Notes under the pieces: model-generated | The model's input: only the letters and a program-made list of their open reading frames with translations | The model's database searches: none | Told to the model about the DNA's origin: nothing | In this document: piece after piece, positions 45,695 through 58,110 of the stretch | Numbering within the stretch: position 1 is the first letter of the stretch | Layout: every line of letters begins with the position of its first letter | Source of the DNA: Agrostemma githago | Taxonomy: Eukaryota; Streptophyta; Magnoliopsida; Caryophyllales; Caryophyllaceae | Length of the DNA: 64,000 nucleotides | Assembly (NCBI GenBank): GCA_958450325.1 | Contig: OY288250.1 | Location: 42,072,683-42,136,682, forward strand | Direction of reading: 5' to 3' | Program-made: the position numbers and the translations under genes

Positions 45695-46303
45695 TGCCTT
45701 GCTCTGCCTGCTCCCGGGTTTGTGTTGGGGACATTTTTGGGGACCATGTTGTGTCGTGTGCTGGTACCATTGGCATTAAGCATAGATATAACCTGGTTCG
45801 CGACACCCTTTTGGATATCTGCTTCCGATCTGGTATTTCGGCCGGTAAGGAGGTGGATATCGGTTTGATTGATGGGCACGACAAGCCCCTTCGCCCGGCG
45901 GATTTACTTCTGTATTCCTGGGATAGGGGGCGCGATGTGTGTGTCGATCTGACAGGGTCGTCCCCTTTGACTCAGTCTGCGATGTCTGATTTTCTGCCTG
46001 GCCGCGCGGTCGCTGATGCTGCTCAACGCAAGTGCGCCAAGTATGGAGATTTGTGCACCAAGACTGGGTACGGGTTCCTACCTTTCTCTTTCTCTTCTCT
46101 AGGGGAGCTTGACGCAGAGGCAACTGCTTTACTCAAGCGGATTCAGAAATTCTCTATCTCTCAGGACGCGGGAGCTCGAGCAGCTGCTTTTATTTTTACT
46201 CGTCTTAGTTTTTCTATCGCTAAGGGAGTGGGTGCCCAGATAGTATCTCGGCTACCCACTAACTTCTTGTAATTTGTTTTGTTTTTAATGCAAGTTCCAG
46301 TTT

Positions 46304-46345
<42 letters not shown>
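45694..46345 (+). pseudogene. LINE 3' fragment with (TAA)n tail, copy 1
   Basis: An open frame to 46,272 encodes the C-terminal part of a plant non-LTR reverse transcriptase. It has GDHVVSCAGTIGIKHRYNLV, RPADLLLYSWDRGRDVCVD and SIAKGVGAQIVSRLPTNFL, sequences I recognise from plant LINE-derived proteins annotated as reverse transcriptases. The 3' UTR ends TTTAATGCAAGTTCCAG and then (TAA)n (46,304-46,345). Microsatellite tails rather than poly(A) suggest an RTE-like class. RT itself is missing by 5' truncation. Confidence 0.7.
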
Positions 46346-46433
46346 TTTAGTAGTGACTTAGCTTTGCTATTGCTAAGGGAGTGGGTGCCCAGATAGTATC
46401 TCGGCTACCCACTAACTTTTTGTAATTGGTTTT

Positions 46434-46465
<32 letters not shown>
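46346..46465 (+). mobile_element. LINE 3' fragment, copy 2 (about 90 bp plus tail)
   Basis: It repeats the last codons and 3' UTR of copy 1 (GGGAGTGGGTGCCCAGATAG, then CTTTTTGTAATTG) and ends in a new (TAA)n tract at 46,436-46,465. Confidence 0.8.
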
Positions 46466-46751
46466 GGCACGCTGCACGGCGATCGGGTATGGTTTCTTAC
46501 CTTTCTCCTTCTCCTCTCTCGGCGAGCTCGACACGGAGGCTGTCTCTCTGCTCCAGCGGATTCGGAAATTCGCTATGTCGCAGGATGCTGGAGCGCGTGC
46601 CGCAGTTCACATTTTCACCAGAATTAGTTTTGCTATCGCTAAGGGAGTGGGGGCCCAGATAGTATCTCGGCTCCCCTCTAACTTCTTGTAATTTATTTTG
46701 GTGTTTAATGCAAGTTCCGTTTTATAAAAAAATAATTAAAAAAAAAAAAAA

Positions 46752-46793
<42 letters not shown>
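46466..46793 (+). mobile_element. LINE 3' fragment, copy 3
   Basis: It starts at the TGCACGGCGATCGGGTATGG equivalent of copy 1 position about 46,050 and runs colinearly to the same 3' UTR. It is followed by A-rich sequence and (TAA)n (46,753-46,793). It differs from copy 1 at many synonymous sites, so it came from a distinct source element. Confidence 0.8.
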
Positions 46794-46795
<2 letters not shown>

Positions 46796-46796
<1 letters not shown>

Positions 46797-49079
46797 CGTA
46801 GAATAATAAGATAATAAGCTTACACGGAACCCAAAGCAGTTCCATCTTCAATTACCGAGTTGCGCTTTAACATTTCACTCGAGTTTAGTTGGGCTCGTTC
46901 TTCACACTCTCCGTCTCGGGGCCAGATCACACATCAATGAATTAGGTGTTCAAAAGTCGTCTTTTCTTCATTAAAGCACAATTTCCTCGATAAAACAAAT
47001 AAACGATTTACAATCTAAATCCGCTCCTTTTATCATCGAATCTAGCTTAAATCTCCGATATAAATACATACAAAACCCGCTAGATCACTACCTCCCTCTC
47101 GGGTTCGTAGTTCGACAAAGTAATACCGATCACCTCCCTTCTGGGTTCATGAGACGGATTCCTAGGGCCATCGAGTGAGCCCACTCCCGTGTTACCCAAC
47201 CCTTAGGTCCTAAGTCACTAAGTGCGCATTTTAATCCCGCTCCTTTCTCTCCCCTTTTCCAAGATCCAAGGTGAAGAGTCTTGACCGATTCTTAGACTAC
47301 TCTACCTTGTCCAAAAAATAGAAGTGTTGACCGAGAAAATGGAGTTTTTCAACTTTTGGGTGTAAGTTTTAAAAAATATTAAATGGACATAAACTCAAAA
47401 ATTCGTGTTTAAAAAACAGATAAAATCTAATCTTTTTTTATATAAAAGAAGACACCACACCTAGCTATGTGGCACAATGTGGGAGCTCAATTTGGGAATA
47501 AGTCCTTATTTTTAGTGTTTTGGAATAGTTATGCATATTAGTTTATGGAATTGAAATAAGGTTGTTTAGGGGAGAAGTAATCTCCACCTTCATTTAATGC
47601 TATATATTGAAAATATCAAGTGCATTGGAGAATGGATGAATCAACATATTGAGTAGTGGAGTAATAACTACGCACTGGAAAACAAATATGGAGTACTAAT
47701 GTCTACCTCTTTGGTATCTTCATGTCCTCTTCCCCATGTTTCAAATCCATTCACTCTCTTCACAATTGATGGTGGTTATATATCCAGAGTATTTGCTTTC
47801 AGTTTGCCCACACCTCAACTATCTTCAAAGCATTCAGTATACAATTCTCAATAACTATCTTCCATTACTCTGTTTCGAAAGCTTCTCATCTATTTTCAAT
47901 AATATCGGATGCAAGAGAAACTTAAAGTATTTAAAATATAATATCTATTTAACTACATGAAGTTCCATGAACTTCTACGTCCTCATGAATTTCCAGGAGC
48001 TTCTATGCAAAATCTATTTAAATGTATTTAAAGGCCTAGTTTCGGACCTCTACGTATCCTCATGAACTTCCAGGAAGAGAAATTCCCTGTATGATGATCC
48101 GGATAATAAATACTCCGTATGTTTTCTTCTATGCAATATTTCAACTGAAACTTACTTTTTGAACAATTGTTCATTGAACCTTCAACTTCTAAATACTTCA
48201 TGTATTGTCATTGCCTCCTTCGTTACTAATTTGCAGAGTAAGATAGGACATCTTTCGAAGATTTGACAAACGTAATGAGTAACTGGACCTATGGGTCGAC
48301 TTCTGTGATTCAAAAATGATCATGTGCCTAAATAAGGAAACTTGGATATTGGGTTAGTCGGTACAAATGAGTCAGGTAGGTTGCACAATTCATACACAAT
48401 TTAAATTTTACATTCTGGATTACTGATTTCATAATATCACATTTTTACCATGGACACGAATATCATATTCTACGTTTCATTTCGGCACGGTTTAACTCAA
48501 ACTCTGATAAATAGTTGCGCCCCTACCGCCGGAGCAGCTTCGAATTTGGCCGATTGTACTTCTACTACCTCAAAATCACCAAGCAGATATTATCGTCTCG
48601 GTTTTTCCTTCTACTCATCTAATTTACTTTACTTTTAAGCTTCGATATGTCTTAGTTAATGTAAATATAATGAAAAGCTTTCGAGTTGGACAAATATGTT
48701 CTTGAGTTACCGATTTCTCTAACTACGAAGCAAGAACGGAGGGATCGTTAGACAAAACTGACACGGAAGAAGATAAGGATTACAGTAGGAAACCCTGTGA
48801 ACAACAAATCACCAGGTTCAGTTAATTTATTTCTACTAATGCATTTTTAAAACAAGCATTTGTGCACATACGTCTAATTGATCATTTTCCCAACTGTTCA
48901 TTTCCAAATCACAATAAATAAAATAAAATGTGCTCAATAAATTGACTGAGAACAACGAGACGAAAAAAGTAACGAGCAGAATAGATCTACATACCTTCAT
49001 CGAGTTCATGCCAATTAATTGAATCTTCCCCAAATCAATTAAACCCTGATCGAACTTCTTCCTTCGTAGATTTGATTGT
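46796..49079. other. AT-rich region with nothing recognised
   Basis: Only short chance ORFs on both strands, no domain, no LTR end and no tandem repeat. It may hold old, unrecognisable transposon debris. The last 100-200 bp probably belong to the LINE 5' UTR. Confidence 0.5.
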
Positions 49080-49187
49080 CACTCTCTAATTCTGGCGATT
49101 TTCCGGCGAATTGGGAAGGCTTTCCGGCAGTATTTCTCGCGATCTGGTCACTGACGCCGACTCTGCTTGATCGTGGTAACGTGACTG

Positions 49188-50414
49188 ATGAGGAAGAAGG
49201 GTAGGGCTATTCCTAATGGCCCTAAACCTTTGACACGTAAAGCGAAAGAAGAATTGCTTCGAAGGATTAACTCGAATACTGAATTCGAGCAGGAAGATGA
49301 TCGATCTTCTGGGAATGGAAAAATTAATGATAAACCCGGTATGAATTACGTTTCTGACTCGGAAGAGGACAATGATTCTGAATTCGTACCTGAAACAAAC
49401 CCTATACCAGTGACGGAGCCTATTGAGAGCATAGGTTGGAAGCAAAGGGAAGGTAAAAAGATTGTTGACATAGAGGAGGAGGAGGAATTGATTAGTTTCT
49501 CGGAAGAAGATATGGAGGACGAAGTTGTATACTGGAGTAATGCGGTGTATTGCTTCATTATGGGAGCCAACCCTCCTTGGGAGGTAATCGAAGGGTTCGT
49601 GAAGCGTATCTGGAAGGATCATGGTATTGACAAAATATCGTTTCTTCCGAACGGTATCTTTGTAGTCCGATTCAAGGAATCTGATGCTAAGGTAAAAGTT
49701 CTTAATCACGGCTTTTATATGTTTGATAATAAGCCGCTTATTGTGAAAGAATGGACACCAGATGCTAAGCTAGACAAGAAGTACCAATTTGGATACAATT
49801 GCATGAATTGCCCTTAAAATTTTGGGGTCGATGTCTTACTCGTATTGCCAACTTAGTGGGACTGTATGTTAAGTCGGACTTAGCTACGGAGGAGAGAACT
49901 AGGTTGGGGTATGCTAGAATAATGGTGTTGGCAAAAGTTGGGCAAAATTTTAAGAACTCGGTCAAGTTTTTGGATGAGCATGGTAATGTGGTCGAAATTC
50001 ATATTAAGTATGAGTGGAAACCCATTTGGTGCTCGAAATGTAAGGGTTATGGCCACGAAGCTGCTGAGTGTAAGAAAGATGAACTAATGAAAGCTAGACT
50101 GGAGGCAAAAAAGAAGAATATTGACGTTGGAGCTGTGCGACCAGGAGTGAAGAGACAGCAGCCTGTCAAGCAGACTGTCAAAGGTTATGCCGATGCAGCC
50201 TGTCAAGCCTTTGCAGGCTAAACCACTGGTAAATAATTATTCTAAACTCACTGTTAAGAGTGGGCCGTCTGGCACGATTCAGGGTCCGCGTAACAATTCG
50301 GTCGTGAACCCGGAAATATCTTTTGCTGAGATGCTTGATGGGTCACCGAGGAAGGAGAGGGAGGTGGAAAAGGATGGGGTGGGTCTAGAATTGGTTGTTC
50401 ATGGAGATACATAA
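49188..50414 (+). pseudogene. L1 ORF1 (DUF4283-like, CCHC zinc knuckle)
   Basis: It starts at ATG 49,188 (MRKKGRAIPNG). An acidic N-terminal third is followed by a DUF4283-type RNA-binding domain (FLPNGIFVVRFKESDAKVKV, then PLIVKEWTPDAKL). The frame breaks near 49,782 and resumes with VPIWIQLHELPLKFWG. A CCHC knuckle follows (WCSKCKGYGHEAAEC, about 50,029-50,075). A second frame change near 50,190-50,220 leads to the tail ending LELVVHGDT, stop 50,412-50,414. In plant L1s this protein binds the LINE RNA. Two frameshifts inactivate it. Confidence 0.85.
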
Positions 50415-53400
50415 TATTGGGTTTTGGAATGTGCGTGGCATGTGTAATATAAATAAGCAGCGTGCAATTAGTGAGTTTATTAGGAAGCAGCAGGTAGACA
50501 TCTTTGGTTTACTTGAGACAAAAATAAAGAATAAGTCATATGCGACAGTTCAACAGAATATTTTCTATGAATAGAGCATTATGACAAATAATCATTGTCA
50601 TGAAGGGGGTCGTGTTTGGCTCTTATGGAAACACGAGAAGGCTAGTGTGAATATTCTTGATTATAGTAGTCAGAGTATTCATGTTAGAGTGTCTTCGGGC
50701 TCGGGGAAGGATTATTTGTTGACGTTTGTGTATGCTTTTAATTGGGCCTCAGAGAGAATCGAACTGTGGCGGAGACTTGAGTCATATGCGTTGAGGGGCC
50801 CTTGGATTGTCTTGGGGGACTTTAACTGTGTTATTGACGCTCGTGAACGCCTTGGTGGGGTGTCATCGGATGACGATATGGTTCAATTTCGTGAGTGTTT
50901 GGCTAAATGTGAAGTTAATGACTGTAAAGCTTCCGGGTCTTGGTTTACTTGGAATAATAAGCATAAATTGCGGAGACTAAGGTGTATAGTCGAATCGATC
51001 GATGTTTGGTTAACGATGAGATGATGAGATTATTCCCGAATGGATTTGCTAATTTCTTACCGGAGGGGTCATTTGATCATTGCCCATGTATTGTGCAACT
51101 TGAGCAACCCCCGATGAGGAAAAATCGTAGTTTCAAGTACATGAACATGTGGAGTAGAGCCCCGGAATTTAAGAATTGTGTTTCGAAAATTTGGGGTGAG
51201 CGAATTAGGGGGACGAAAATGTATCGAATTGTCTCTAAACTTCGCAACTTGAAGAGGCCATTGAAGGAGCTGAATAATTCTTGCTTCTCGGACATTGAGA
51301 ATCGCTGTAAGCAAGCTGAAATGCAACTAGAACAGGTGCAAATTCTGCTGAGGTCGGACAGCAGCCTGCGGAACTTGCAGGAGGAAAGTAAATTGAACGA
51401 GCAGGTGCGGCTTTTGCAGGCCTCGAGAGCTGAATTCTGGAGTCAGAAGATTAAACAAAAGTGGATTAAAGACGGAGATGCGAACTCGGCATACTTTCAT
51501 GGGTTGTTAAGAGCGAGGAGAGCGCAAAATGCCATCGTCAAAATTACTGATGCTGACGGGCGGAACTGTGAGAGCAAAGATGACATTGAAAGTGCTTTTA
51601 TCCGCTTCTATATGTCTCTTTTAGGTGAGTCGAGGACTGTGGAACCAATTGATGTAGGCTTGGTTCGATTGGGCAGCAGGTGTACTGCTGAACATCGGAG
51701 CTGGTTGGAAGAAACTGTCACGGCTGAGGAGGTAAAGCGAGCGATGTACAGCATACCGCGAGACAAGGCACCGGGCCCTGATGGATATTCCAATCAATTC
51801 TTCGTGGATTCGTGGGATATTATCGGGGAGGATGTCGTGCAAGCTATCCAGGATTTTTTTACCTCGGGTAAGTTGCTGAAACAACTGAACTGTGCTAATA
51901 TTACTTTAATTCCTAAAGTGATTAGACCTCAAAGTGTTAAGGACTTCCAACCCATTGCTTGTTGTAATGTTTTGTACAAGTGTATTTCTAAAATCATTTG
52001 TACGTGACTGGCTCGGGTGTTGCCTCACTTAATTAATCCCACGCAAGGGGGATTCATCGAGGGGAGAAGTATAGTGGAAAATGTGCTCATTTGTCAAGAT
52101 CTTGTTCGAATGTATAAGAGGAGTCGTATATCGCCGAGATGCTTGTTCAAAGTCGATATCCATAAGGCGTAAGTGTTGAATGGAATTTCTTGGACCACAT
52201 TGATGTGAGTTGATATGAACTTTGAACAAGAATGTGAAGAATGATTAGTATACTGAAATGGAATGTAAACAAAGTAACCAAAACAGATTGAAAAGGATAG
52301 TTTGAGGATGAATAAACCGTAACCAAGAATAGTGTGCTAGGTGAAGTAGACCTATACTTCAACAAAGCGGGTGCTAAATCAAACAACGCGATTGAAGTAG
52401 CGAGTTTAGAGCTTGTAACGCGACTAACTCTAGACTTTGTCTTGTAAGCAACAAGGACGTAAAAGAAAGCTTAGCTTTACTCAGGTTTTTGATTTCAATA
52501 TTGGATGTCTTATTCATTCAAATAGATGGCTATATATAGCCTACAACAAGACCCTTAAACCGGCTGGTTAGGGTGACAAAAACAAAGCTTACACCTTATG
52601 TGAACTAGGAGCTAATAACAATGCTATGTAAACTAGGAGCTAATAACAAAGCTCTAACAAAGAGCATCAGCCACGGCACACTTGTGTGAACATGGAGCCA
52701 TAAACAAAGCTTGAGGATGTGCACACTATGTGAACACAATCAGCCTCAAACACCTTCATAACTTCAGTACACTTCCCATGCTTGAATGAGTGTGAACCCA
52801 AGTTAATATCTTCATATTACCTTGATTATTTGCTCCTTTATTCAGCTCACACACGAGCTAGCTCACTAATTGTAGTAGGCACACTACTAAGCTGGTAAGA
52901 GGTGCTAGTGTGGCTGAACTAAGAACAAGAGGAGCTAAGGTGACTTTATTGAACTCTTTGGTAGCTCCTTGATTCGGATCACACATGTTGAGGGCCTTGG
53001 AGTTCCCGGATCACTTTCGTGGACCGATTATGGAATGTGTCAAATCGGTCTCGTATTCTCTTTGTGCTAATAGGAATATTTTTGGGTTTTTTAAGGGGAA
53101 AATAGGATTGAGACAAGGGGATCCGATGTCTCCGTTGCTCTTCACGATATGTATGGAGTATTTTTCTCAGATCCTTACTTATGGCAAATTGGACAAGACC
53201 TTCAAATACCATCCTAAATGTGGCCCAATGAAGCTGACACATTTACTTTTTGCGGACGATCTACTTCTTTTTTGTAAAGGAGAGACGGAATCGATGGAGT
53301 TTATGTGGCGGGCATTTGCAACCTTTAGCCGAGCTTCGGGGTTATGTATCAGTATTGGTAAGTCCCATGCTTATTTTGCAGGTGTGGATGAAGATAGGAA

Positions 53401-54546
53401 AGCAGCTATTTTGCAGTTTTCTGGGTGTGTCGAAGGTACGATGCCTTTTCGTTACCTTGGACTACCTATCCAGAGTACTCGGCTAGGGAAAAATGACTGT
53501 GAGAAATTGTTGACTCGCATTATCTCGAGAATATCGAGTATTGGAGCCCGAAAGCTATCCTATGCTGGAAGACTATCTTTGGTTCAGGCTGTCCTGTCTC
53601 AGCTACATAATTATTGGGCTATGGTTTTCATCATCCCGAAGTATGTAATGGCTCGGATTGGTTCTTTATGTCGCAATTTTTTGTGGGATAGCGGTGTGGA
53701 AGGAATGAATCGAGCATTAGTAAGTTGGGAAAAAATATGTTGTCCGAAGGAGGAAGGAGGCCTGGGGCTTAGAGAGCTTGTACTGTTCTATGGAATGAGG
53801 TTGCTGTGGCTAAATTAGCCTCGTGGGTTTTTGACCAACCGGATCGCTTGTGGGTTCGGTGGGTCAGCAGTATATACCTAAAGGGTACCGCTTGGAGTGA
53901 TTATCAGCCTAATACTGATGTCACTTGGGCGTGGAGGAAGATTTGTCAAGCAAAGGAAAAGATCAAGTCTATGTTCGTGAATGGTATGTGGCATGGATCG
54001 TTGTCAAACTATTCGATCTCTATGGCCTATGAGGCGCTTAGGGTTCAGCAACCTAGAGTCCCTTGGGCGCGGCTTGTGTGGAGTGTTTGGAGTGTCCCTA
54101 AGCATAGCTTTATTGCTTGGCTTGTGTTTAGGGGTGCTTTGAATACGAGAATGAAATTAATGAGGATTGGGATTGCAGATTCTGATCTTTGTTATTTGTG
54201 TGAAGAGAAGGCGGAGAGCTTGGACCATCTTTTTTTTGGATATTATTGGAGCTCACGTGTTATAGAATTAGTGAGCGATTGGATGAAGAAGAGAATAGGG
54301 TTGGACTTGGATTGGGCGACCCACGCAAGGGGGTCGAAATTACAATGTAATGTGATCAGAGCAGCGGTTAATGCTGCAATCTACTACATTTGGATGCAAA
54401 GGGATAGGAGCAGAATTGAAGGATCGGTACAATTGCCTATGCATGTAGTGAAATTGATTAAGATGGATGTTAGACATAGAATCATGTGTAAATTTAGACA
54501 TCCAGTTTGTGCTAAAGATGCTAAATGGCTACATAACCTGATGTAG
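50401..54546 (+). pseudogene. L1 ORF2: endonuclease, reverse transcriptase, zf-RVT (split by a solo LTR)
   Basis: ORF2 starts at ATG 50,401, overlapping ORF1. The AP-endonuclease part shows FWNVRGM, FGLLETK, VLGDFN and FDHCP (SDH expected). TAG at 50,572 and a frame change near 50,980 break it. The RT part begins with DKAPGPDGYSNQFF; the catalytic FKVDIHKAY lies just before a gap of a few bases and the solo LTR. RT resumes at 52,987 with GLRQGDPMSPLLFTICMEYF and LLFADDLLLF (about 53,248). TGA at 52,005 and a shift at about 53,806 add further breaks. The C-terminal zinc domain spans about 54,080-54,270 (VPKHSFIAWLVFRGALNTRM). It would nick DNA and copy LINE RNA if intact. Confidence 0.87.
52201..52981 (-). 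mobile_element. Solo LTR (781 bp) inserted in LINE copy 2
   Basis: TGATGTGAG ... GGATCA has TG...CA ends and is bounded by the 5-bp duplication CACAT (52,196-52,200 and 52,982-52,986). LINE coding sequence continues on both sides. No primer site, polypurine tract or coding sequence is inside. A TATATATA motif lies inside the palindromic GGCTATATATAGCC (about 52,528-52,541). On the minus strand this is followed by AATGAATAAGACATCC, so minus orientation is slightly favoured. Family unknown. Confidence 0.85.
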
Positions 54547-54609
54547 GCATTTTTATTGTACATTGGTTACATTGCTGATATATATATACTTACCCTTTAC
54601 CAAAAAAAA

Positions 54610-54971
54610 TGTACTAACACTCAATACTGTGTTGATTGTTACAGATTTTCGTTGAATGCTATGTATTCGTGATGAAGCAAGTAAAAGGGATTAGGGTTTT
54701 AGTTATTTAGAAACCGTATTTTTCGTTTAAGAGTTATTTTTTTAAAATAACACTTTTCCTATTACAGAGTATATATTAGTAAATCATCTTAAAATATTAC
54801 GAGTATTATTTTTAAATTGTATTAAGTATTCGATCAATTGTTACAACTTAACTACGAAAATGGTAACTTTTCGTCACGTTAAACGGTAAAACGACGACCA
54901 CTTTGTTTCTCATCTCTTCAAAAAATCATCAGTATTAGGGAGTATTATATAATAGGAACTACGTATATTCC
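54610..54971. other. AT-rich spacer
   Basis: Between the LINE tail and the family-C LTR. No gene or repeat is recognised. The last five bases, ATTCC, should be the target duplication of family C; the partner is outside the window. Confidence 0.5.
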
Positions 54972-56611
54972 TGATAACTCCGTTATTGACCGTATTTCTA
55001 CACCTTTTTGACGTTTATTTAGCCTCGATTGATCGCATTTTCTTAGGCATTTTGGCTCGTTTCGTCTATCTTTTGTATTACGCGGGTTTTCGTGTTTTCT
55101 CTCTATTTTTAGGCATTTTCGTATCGAAAGCGGTGAAACCCGAGAGCACCCGAGTAAAACGAAGCTTGTGGACCGAGTTCGAGCCTAGACAAGCGCATAG
55201 AAGACCAAAAACGGGAAAGTATAAGAGAAAAGAGTTACACACGATGCACCGTGCGTAACGAAAGCATAAGGAAGGCACCGTGCGTTTCTCGCCGTGTGTA
55301 ACTCACTGACCGTGCGCAACTCCGGCTTTATTTTTTTCCCTGTTTTTGGCCCGGTTTTGTGTAACCTAATTCCAACATATAAATACTCGAATTTTATCAT
55401 TTTGCCTCTTAAGCTTTCATTACACAAGAGATACATTTTGAATTCTTTGGGGTTTTAGAGAGGGTTTGTAGTCTTTGAAGATTTTCATCTTCCTTATTGT
55501 CCAAGATTCAAGCTTTTTATGATTATTATTATTTATTCTTCTTAATCTCTCCATTCTCCTTTAAGTGGGTAATTTTTACTTCCTCCTTTGTCTTAATTTC
55601 ATCTTGTTATCTTTTCTTTTTCTTAGTTTAACTTAGTTCATGTTATCTTTGTTTGTTACTCTAGTTTGCAATTAGTTTAGTTTTCTCTCACTTTGTTCAT
55701 GTTTATGAATTTCATGTTAGTATTAGAAATCCCCAATTAGACTCTTCCAATTTGACCACTTTTACATAATTGGTAGTATAATTCAATTTACAACAATGTT
55801 CATAGTTAAAGACTCCACCTTTATGCTTAATTCCACCAATTTAGCCATGATTAGTGAGTAGTCACCCACTAGGGGTCGATGAAGCCTAAATTCGCCTAAA
55901 TTGTGCCTCTTGTATGTTTTGTATCGATTGAATTGGGTAATTGGGTGAAGTGGTGTTGAGGATTTTGGATTGCCTTGGTTTAGGAGTTTGAGACGGTCCC
56001 GATCCCTTGGTCATCGATGGGAGTCGATTAGGATGGGTAACCGGTTTGACCCTCTATCTTGCCTTACCGTACTAGATCGAACACGGGAGTGGTGTCTAGC
56101 ATGGTATCCTTCACACAAGTATGCGTGCCTTTTTGACTTGAGTCGGTTTGGGATTTATCACGGGAGTGACCCTCGAATTTGACTTAGGGATTCCGCTTTA
56201 CGAACCCGGGAAGGAGGTAAACGGGAAATTAAACCGGACACGAACCCGGGAGGGAGGTGGCCGACCTAGACGATACAACTTTGCCCTTAATCCCGATTCC
56301 TTCGATACTCGATGTACTTTGGTGTGATTTAGGTGGATTGAAGCGACATCGTTCCCTAGTCCTTTTTATTCTTGATTAATCGTTATTTCTCTAGTTATCA
56401 TCTTTCCTTAATTTAGTTTCATCTTCTTTTTAGTAGTTTCTTGTCTTAGTTAATATTCATTTACCTAGCTTTAGTCCCCTATCACCAATCTTTATTGACT
56501 TAGATAAACAATTAGGATTAAAACGACTAGGAAGCACCACACTCCTTGTGGATCGACCCTCTATTGTGCTACGATTATATCGTGCGCTTGCGAGGTATTA
56601 AAACCCCTTCA
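54972..56611 (+). mobile_element. Family-C 5' LTR (1,640 bp)
   Basis: It begins TGATAACTCCGTTATTGACC and ends AAAACCCCTTCA, followed by a primer site. The first 582 bp match 63,419-64,000 nearly exactly. TATA box TATAAATA is at 55,378. The region 55,235-55,320 repeats the motif ACCGTGCG several times. Confidence 0.92.
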
Positions 56612-56617
56612 AGTTTT

Positions 56618-56635
56618 TGGCGCCGTTGTCGGGGA
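56618..56635 (+). promoter_or_regulatory. Primer binding site of family C (tRNA-Asp type)
   Basis: TGGCGCCGTTGTCGGGGA, six bases inside the LTR, is one mismatch from the Athila-type tRNA-Asp site. Confidence 0.85.
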
Positions 56636-56757
56636 GTGTTAGCGGTACTAGTAGTTTTGTTTCTTAAGTTTAGACTAAGTTATTACTTGTTTTGCACACT
56701 TCGGTGTGCCCTTGCCCGTGATCTAACTTCTACTTTTTAGTTTTTGTATTGCTTTGC

Positions 56758-58110
56758 ATGAGTAGGCGGATCCTTGGGCTTTCACCAATCCATTTGTTGA
56801 ACCCCGAGATCGAAGCTACGGCAAGGCGGTATAACGCCGAAAGAAGAAGACATCAAGTGCAACCGCCTTCACCTCCCATTATTTCCGATTCCGAAGAAGA
56901 GATTAGATCCGAAGACACAATTGAGTCCGACGAAGAGGTTAATTCTCCGAGACCCCCTTCTCCGCCTCCTCATATGGCTACTATAAGGGAAGAGTCGACA
57001 CCCCAAGTGGTGTCGCAATCGAGTATTACAAGGCCCGCGGCCGGAGCTAACAACTTTGAGATCAAGCCCGCTCTCATTCAATTCGTACAACAAAACCAAT
57101 TCTCCGGATTACCCCTCGACAATCCCAATGAGCATAACAATGTGTTCTTAGAAGCGTGCGACAACGTCAAAATCAACGGAGCGTCGGAGGAGGCCATTCG
57201 CCTAAGACTTTTCCCGTACTCATTAACGGGAAGAGCCAAGGAGTGGTTGAGGTCCCAACCGGCCGGCTCCTTTGATAGTTGGGATAAACTCTCTAAAGCT
57301 TTCCTCTTGAAATTCTTTCCGCCGGGTAAGACGGCAAAATACCGTAACGATATAACAAACTTTGTCCAAGAGGATCACGAGTCGCTCTACGAGGCATGGG
57401 AAAGGTTCAAAGAGTTATTAAGGCAATGCCCCCACCATGGTATAGCCCCCTACGTGGTCATCCTCACTTTCTACAATGGCGTTCGTTCCGAATATCAATT
57501 GGGGTTGGACGCGGCGGCCGGTGGTGCCATCGACTTAGTTCACCATACCGCGGCCATGGGATTTATTGAAAAGATGGCCTCCAACAATCATCATTGGGGT
57601 GGGGATAGAAGAAAGTTGAAGAAGCAAGACAATAGTGAGACTTTGAATGCTCTTAATGCAAAGATTGATAATTTGACAAAACAACTTTCTCAATTCAAGC
57701 AAGGGGGATCAAGTTCTTCTAAGGAGACCAATGAGTTCTCTTGTGAGTTATGTGGAAGTTCAAGTCATGATGCCGCGGAGTGTTGTGTTGTTACTACCAT
57801 GGAGCAAGCCAATGGTATATGGGAAACAAACGCAAGACAAGCATTCAACAACAACCAATACCATCCCGGGCAAAGAGCGTTTCTATCTTATGGGAACAAG
57901 AACTTCCAAACTCCATTCAATCAACAAAAGGGTACTTTCAATCAAAACTTCCAAAGACCGAATCAAGGCTTTAATCAAGGGTTCAACTTCCAAGCACAAG
58001 ATACATCGGGTTTTCAAGCAAGAAACTTCCAAGCAAGACCAACATTCAACACCACTCCTTTTCAAACCCCTCTCCAAAATCAATTTCAAGTTCCATTCCA
58101 AACTCCTTGA
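56758..58110 (+). CDS. gag: Family-C Gag (intact 450-codon ORF)
   Basis: The start at ATG 56,758 (MSRRILGLSPIHLLNPEIEA) is 120 bp after the primer site. The N terminus is acidic and Pro/Ser-rich. The Gag domain spans roughly residues 100-260 (LRLFPYSLTGRAKEWLRSQP, then ESLYEAWERFKELLRQCPHH). A CX2CX4HX4C knuckle is at 57,742-57,783 (CELCGSSSHDAAEC). The C-terminal 90 residues are rich in Q, N and F. The stop TGA is supplied by the first bases of the inserted family-A LTR (58,108), so the natural C terminus is lost. No internal stop, unlike most ORFs here, so it could still make a particle protein acting in trans. Confidence 0.87.
   Translation: MSRRILGLSPIHLLNPEIEATARRYNAERRRHQVQPPSPPIISDSEEEIRSEDTIESDEEVNSPRPPSPPPHMATIREESTPQVVSQSSITRPAAGANNFEIKPALIQFVQQNQFSGLPLDNPNEHNNVFLEACDNVKINGASEEAIRLRLFPYSLTGRAKEWLRSQPAGSFDSWDKLSKAFLLKFFPPGKTAKYRNDITNFVQEDHESLYEAWERFKELLRQCPHHGIAPYVVILTFYNGVRSEYQLGLDAAAGGAIDLVHHTAAMGFIEKMASNNHHWGGDRRKLKKQDNSETLNALNAKIDNLTKQLSQFKQGGSSSSKETNEFSCELCGSSSHDAAECCVVTTMEQANGIWETNARQAFNNNQYHPGQRAFLSYGNKNFQTPFNQQKGTFNQNFQRPNQGFNQGFNFQAQDTSGFQARNFQARPTFNTTPFQTPLQNQFQVPFQTP

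Larger units (their letters stand above)
49080..54609 (+). mobile_element. L1 LINE copy 2, near full length
   Basis: A GC-rich 5' UTR (about 49,080-49,187) precedes ORF1, then ORF2 with endonuclease, RT and zf-RVT, a short 3' UTR and A8 (54,602). ORF1 and ORF2 overlap by 14 nt (50,401-50,414). It is split by a solo LTR at 52,201-52,981. Several frameshifts and stops make it inactive. Its 5' boundary and target duplication are not resolved. Confidence 0.85.

Noticed and set aside
45560..45884. ORFs rich in Ile, Leu or Tyr around 45.6-45.9 kb
   Set aside because: They are translations of the (TAA)n microsatellite.
46800..49030. Small ORFs in the AT-rich spacer
   Set aside because: All are below 80 codons, without domain, codon bias or splice context.
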